Source of the DNA: Pseudomonadota bacterium
GTDB lineage: Bacteria > Pseudomonadota > Gammaproteobacteria > Burkholderiales > Burkholderiaceae_B
NCBI GenBank assembly: GCA_023423975.1
Contig: JAFAEO010000004.1
Location: 124,001 to 188,000 of the forward strand
Direction of reading: 5' to 3'
DNA length: 64,000 bases
The notes below the pieces were generated by a model. It worked only from the letters and a program-made list of their open reading frames with translations, did no database searches and had not been told where the DNA came from. The translations under genes and the position numbers were made by a program. This document shows positions 61,546 to 64,000 of the stretch, piece after piece (the first letter of the stretch is position 1; each line of letters starts with the position of its first letter).

Positions 61546-62259
61546 ATGAATAGCCGAGACCCCCACTTCGAAAATGAAACCCTGCAGGCAATCCTGACCC
61601 GCAAAAGCGTGCGCGGCTTTTTGCCCGACCCGGTTTCCAGCGAAGACATCCGCACCATTTTGCATGCCGCCGCGCGTGCACCCAGCGGCAGCAATATTCA
61701 GCCCTGGAAAGTCCATGTGGTGTCCGGTGCCGCGCGCGACGCCCTTGCGCAGGCCTTGATGCAGGCGCATGACAATGGCGAGCCTGAACAGCGCCAATAT
61801 CAGTACTACCCGGTAAAATGGCGCGAACCTTATCTGGCAAGGCGGCGTGAAACCGGCTGGTCACTGTACAACACGCTGGGCATCACCCGTGAGGACAAGG
61901 CCGGCATGAAAAGCCAGCATGGCCGCAATTTTGCGTTCTTCGATGCACCGGTTGTCCTGTTCATCACGCTGGACAACGATATGGAGACCGGCAGCTGGAT
62001 GGACACCGGGATGTTTATCCAGACCATCATGATCGCAGCCAGATCGCTGGGACTGCATACCTGTCCCCAGGCGGCGCTGAGCAACTATCCACAAATCATT
62101 CGGCGCCATCTGCATATCGCTGACGACCAGATCATCGCTTGCGGCATTTCCCTTGGCTATGAGGACACCGAACACCCGGCCAATCAATTTTCCACCAGCC
62201 GGATCGAGGTCGACGAATTTACGGTGTTTCACACTGATGTGCAGGAAAACGCCCCATGA
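61546..62259 (+). CDS. Nitroreductase family FMN oxidoreductase
   Basis: A 237-residue NfnB/NfsB-type flavoprotein. ILTRKSVRGFLPDPVSSEDI and AARAPSGSNIQPWKVHVV give the FMN phosphate and isoalloxazine contacts, and the C-terminal ACGISLGYEDTEHPANQF is typical. I use the ATG at 61546; a GTG two codons earlier is also in frame. It overlaps the following CoA-transferase-like gene by 4 bp, so the two are coupled. Known members reduce nitroaromatics, quinones or enones with NAD(P)H; the natural substrate is unknown. Confidence 0.88.
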   Translation: MNSRDPHFENETLQAILTRKSVRGFLPDPVSSEDIRTILHAAARAPSGSNIQPWKVHVVSGAARDALAQALMQAHDNGEPEQRQYQYYPVKWREPYLARRRETGWSLYNTLGITREDKAGMKSQHGRNFAFFDAPVVLFITLDNDMETGSWMDTGMFIQTIMIAARSLGLHTCPQAALSNYPQIIRRHLHIADDQIIACGISLGYEDTEHPANQFSTSRIEVDEFTVFHTDVQENAP

Positions 62260-63632
62260 CCGACGCTACCCACCCCACACAAGCGCCGCTGCCCAACAGT
62301 CTTCTTTGTGCACTGCTGCCCGTTTTACAACTGTCCCCACAGTATGTGCGGGAACATCTGCAACTGGGTACGGGTAATTTTTTACCATCCAATCTGCAGG
62401 TTAATGAACTGGCCTGCGGCGCCGTCTCTGCGGCAGCCTTGTCCGCCGCCGACCTGCGCCAGGCGCAGACCGTAACGGTAGAGCCGGCACAAGTGTCAGT
62501 TGCCTTTCGCAACGATCAACTGCAAACGATAGACGGCGAACACGCTGCGGTCTTCAAGTCTCATTCAGGCTTTTTTCAAACCAAAGATGGCTGGGTCAGG
62601 TTGCATGGCAACTACCCTCATCACCGCCAGCGCCTGCTGGATGCACTTGGCCTGCCCGATACGTGCCCGCGTGAACAGCTGGCCGATACCCTTAAGCAGT
62701 GGCGCGCCATTGACGTAGAAGATACGGTAACCGCCGCCAGAGGCATTGCCGTCAAGGTGCGCGACACCGCGCAATGGCAGCAGTCGGAACAGGCGCAGCA
62801 AGCTGCCGGCGTGCCGTTGCTGTCCATAGACAATATCGCGCCTCAAACGTCACTACCGTCGGATTCGCAGCAGGGGCGGCCGCGGGTGCTGGATCTGACC
62901 CGCGTGATTGCCGGACCGGTTGCCACGCGCACGCTGGCCTATCTGGGCTGCGATGTGTTGCGGATTGATAATCCGGCCATGCCGGAATTGCCGGTACAAC
63001 ATGTAGACACCGGAGCAGACAAACGCTCTGCCCTGCTCGACTTGCGTGAACCCGAAGCTTTGCACAGGCTGCATGAATTATTGAGCACGGCCGACGTTCT
63101 GGTCACGGGCTATCGCCCCCAAGCACTAAGCGCTTTCGGGCTGGACAGTGGGACACTGACCCGGACCTACCCTCATCTGATCCACGCGACACTCTCGGCC
63201 TGGACGTTCGCAGGACCATGGGGGGATCGGCGCGGCTTTGACAGTATCGTGCAGGCAGCGACCGGCATTGGCATGCTGGAATCTGCGGACGGCGCCACCC
63301 CCGGGGCCCTGCCGGCACAGGCGCTGGATCATGCCACCGGCTATCTGCTGGCGGCCGGCATTTTGCGCGCACTTAAATGGCGCAGCGAACAGGGCGGTAC
63401 CTGGCGCGTACAGGCCCATTTGCTGGCGACCGCCAACTGGCTGCTTGCCCGCGGCACTGCTTCCGATAAAGGCGTCGCGCTTGCTGATGTGTCACCGTGG
63501 CAGTTGCGCCAGCCCAGCCCATCGGGAATCGTTATACAATCGCGTCCTGCCTTTGCCATCGACAGCCACGCCAGTTTTTCACAGGTTGGCGGTCTCTGGG
63601 GCAGCGACGATCCGTCCTGGCGGACCGATTAA
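62256..63632 (+). CDS. CaiB/BaiF-like CoA-transferase with swapped domain order
   Basis: A 458-residue protein of family III CoA-transferases with an unusual order. The N-terminal part contains HSGFFQTKDGWVRLHGNYPH, which matches the segment after the catalytic Asp in normal CaiB proteins (SKDGHFVIAAGN in the 15799 gene). The N-terminal CaiB Rossmann motif RVLDLTRVIAGPVATRTLAY comes only at about residue 210, followed by DKRSALLDL and the catalytic Asp in AQALDHATGYLLAAG (about residue 357). This looks like a circularly permuted or partly duplicated CaiB chain. Activity seems possible because the Asp is kept. It overlaps the nitroreductase gene by 4 bp. Confidence 0.8.
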   Translation: MTDATHPTQAPLPNSLLCALLPVLQLSPQYVREHLQLGTGNFLPSNLQVNELACGAVSAAALSAADLRQAQTVTVEPAQVSVAFRNDQLQTIDGEHAAVFKSHSGFFQTKDGWVRLHGNYPHHRQRLLDALGLPDTCPREQLADTLKQWRAIDVEDTVTAARGIAVKVRDTAQWQQSEQAQQAAGVPLLSIDNIAPQTSLPSDSQQGRPRVLDLTRVIAGPVATRTLAYLGCDVLRIDNPAMPELPVQHVDTGADKRSALLDLREPEALHRLHELLSTADVLVTGYRPQALSAFGLDSGTLTRTYPHLIHATLSAWTFAGPWGDRRGFDSIVQAATGIGMLESADGATPGALPAQALDHATGYLLAAGILRALKWRSEQGGTWRVQAHLLATANWLLARGTASDKGVALADVSPWQLRQPSPSGIVIQSRPAFAIDSHASFSQVGGLWGSDDPSWRTD

Positions 63633-63677
63633 ACGGCTTGGCAGCCACCTGCGCACTCCATATCACCTACCTGCATC

Positions 63678-64000
63678 ATGCAACCTTCAACCTCCGGCTC
63701 GACGCCACAACATGTGGCCCTGGCCCTGCTCGCGCTGTCCCTGGGCAGCTTTTGTATCGGCACCACTGAATTTGCCAGTATGGGCATATTGCCCCTGATC
63801 GTAAGCGATCTTCAGGTGAGTATCCCGGCCGCTGGCCATGCCATTTCCGCCTACGCCATTGGCGTTGTGGCCGGCGCACCATTGCTGACCATGGCAGGCG
63901 CACGCCTGCATCGGCGACCGTTTCTGCTGCTACTGTTTTTCATGTTCATTGTAGGCAATGTGCTGTCAGCGCTGGCGCCTTCTATCGAATGGCTGATCGT
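63678..64000 (+). CDS. MFS transporter, N-terminal part (runs off the window)
   Basis: The frame from the ATG at 63678 stays open to the end of the window (107 codons). It shows the first three to four helices of a DHA1-type efflux permease: LALLALSLGSFCIGTTEFAS (helix 1), the AISAYAIGVVAGAPLLTMAG segment (helix 2) and FLLLLFFMFIVGNVLSALAP (helix 3). The GTTEF motif is typical of AraJ/YdhP-like sugar or drug efflux proteins. Strand and spacing (45 bp) suggest it belongs with the nitroreductase pair. Confidence 0.82.
   Translation, partial: MQPSTSGSTPQHVALALLALSLGSFCIGTTEFASMGILPLIVSDLQVSIPAAGHAISAYAIGVVAGAPLLTMAGARLHRRPFLLLLFFMFIVGNVLSALAPSIEWLI

Noticed and set aside
1..64000. tRNA, rRNA, riboswitch, CRISPR or prophage content
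   Set aside because: I saw no cloverleaf with CCA end, rRNA segment, regular spacer-repeat array, known riboswitch core or phage structural gene; reading by eye cannot fully exclude a small ncRNA.

Overview
The window looks like a chromosomal accessory (catabolic) region of a betaproteobacterium of the Alcaligenaceae (Advenella / Bordetella / Achromobacter neighbourhood). This is inferred from three Bug/TctC-type periplasmic receptors, many class III (CaiB/BaiF) CoA-transferases, IclR and LysR regulators beside each operon, and intermediate GC. Advenella is the best guess because of the 3-mercaptopropionate-dioxygenase-like gene, but no marker gene in the window proves the genus. I saw no rRNA, tRNA, CRISPR array, phage or intact insertion sequence.

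Layout. 1-978: the 3' end of an AraC-type regulator and a cysteine hydrolase. 1171-8507: a Bug receptor divergent from an IclR regulator and a five-gene CoA-thioester catabolic operon (AMP-forming ligase, NMO-like flavoenzyme, SDR, kappa-GST-type isomerase, hotdog hydratase). 8696-16968 (minus strand): a six-gene operon joining a class III CoA-transferase, a thiol dioxygenase, an ADP-forming acyl-CoA synthetase, a crotonase, a Bug receptor and a BisC-type molybdopterin S/N-oxide reductase. A divergent IclR gene follows, then a class III aminotransferase and a peptide-type ABC transporter (17077-24735). 24735-28318: a vapC remnant, a GlxA-type regulator, a secreted UlaG-like hydrolase and an ABM monooxygenase. 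27572-30710: anti-sigma factor and ECF sigma factor divergent from a catalase-type peroxidase and cytochrome b561. 30715-33126: a membrane PQQ dehydrogenase. 33343-40046: Bug receptor, complete SDH/FRD-like complex, class I fumarase-type hydratase and amidohydrolase, divergent from a LysR gene.

41311-43504: a CaiB gene followed by a head-to-head pair of 5'-truncated genes (MaoC-like and LysR), which looks like a deletion scar. 43544-48838: IclR, acylating aldehyde dehydrogenase, AMP ligase and MFS transporter, matching the sauRSTU sulfoacetate gene set. 48980-52855: a TRAP transporter with an SMP-30 lactonase, preceded by about 900 bp of decayed DNA that keeps a GntR-type operator. 53779-56010: a small exported protein, LysR and pirin. 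56248-61199: a sulfonate/sulfate-ester ABC transporter bracketed by two TauD/AtsK-like dioxygenases. 61546-64000: nitroreductase, a domain-swapped CaiB protein and the start of an MFS efflux gene.

Theme: uptake and CoA-linked breakdown of organic acids, with an unusual density of organosulfur functions (thiol dioxygenase, S-oxide reductase, sulfoacetate genes, sulfonate ABC transporter with dioxygenases). The best candidates for undescribed pathways are the thiol-dioxygenase/CoA/molybdoenzyme operon at 8696-16968 and the SDH-fumarase-amidohydrolase operon at 33343-40046, whose flavoprotein has Cys where classical SdhA has its FAD-linking His.
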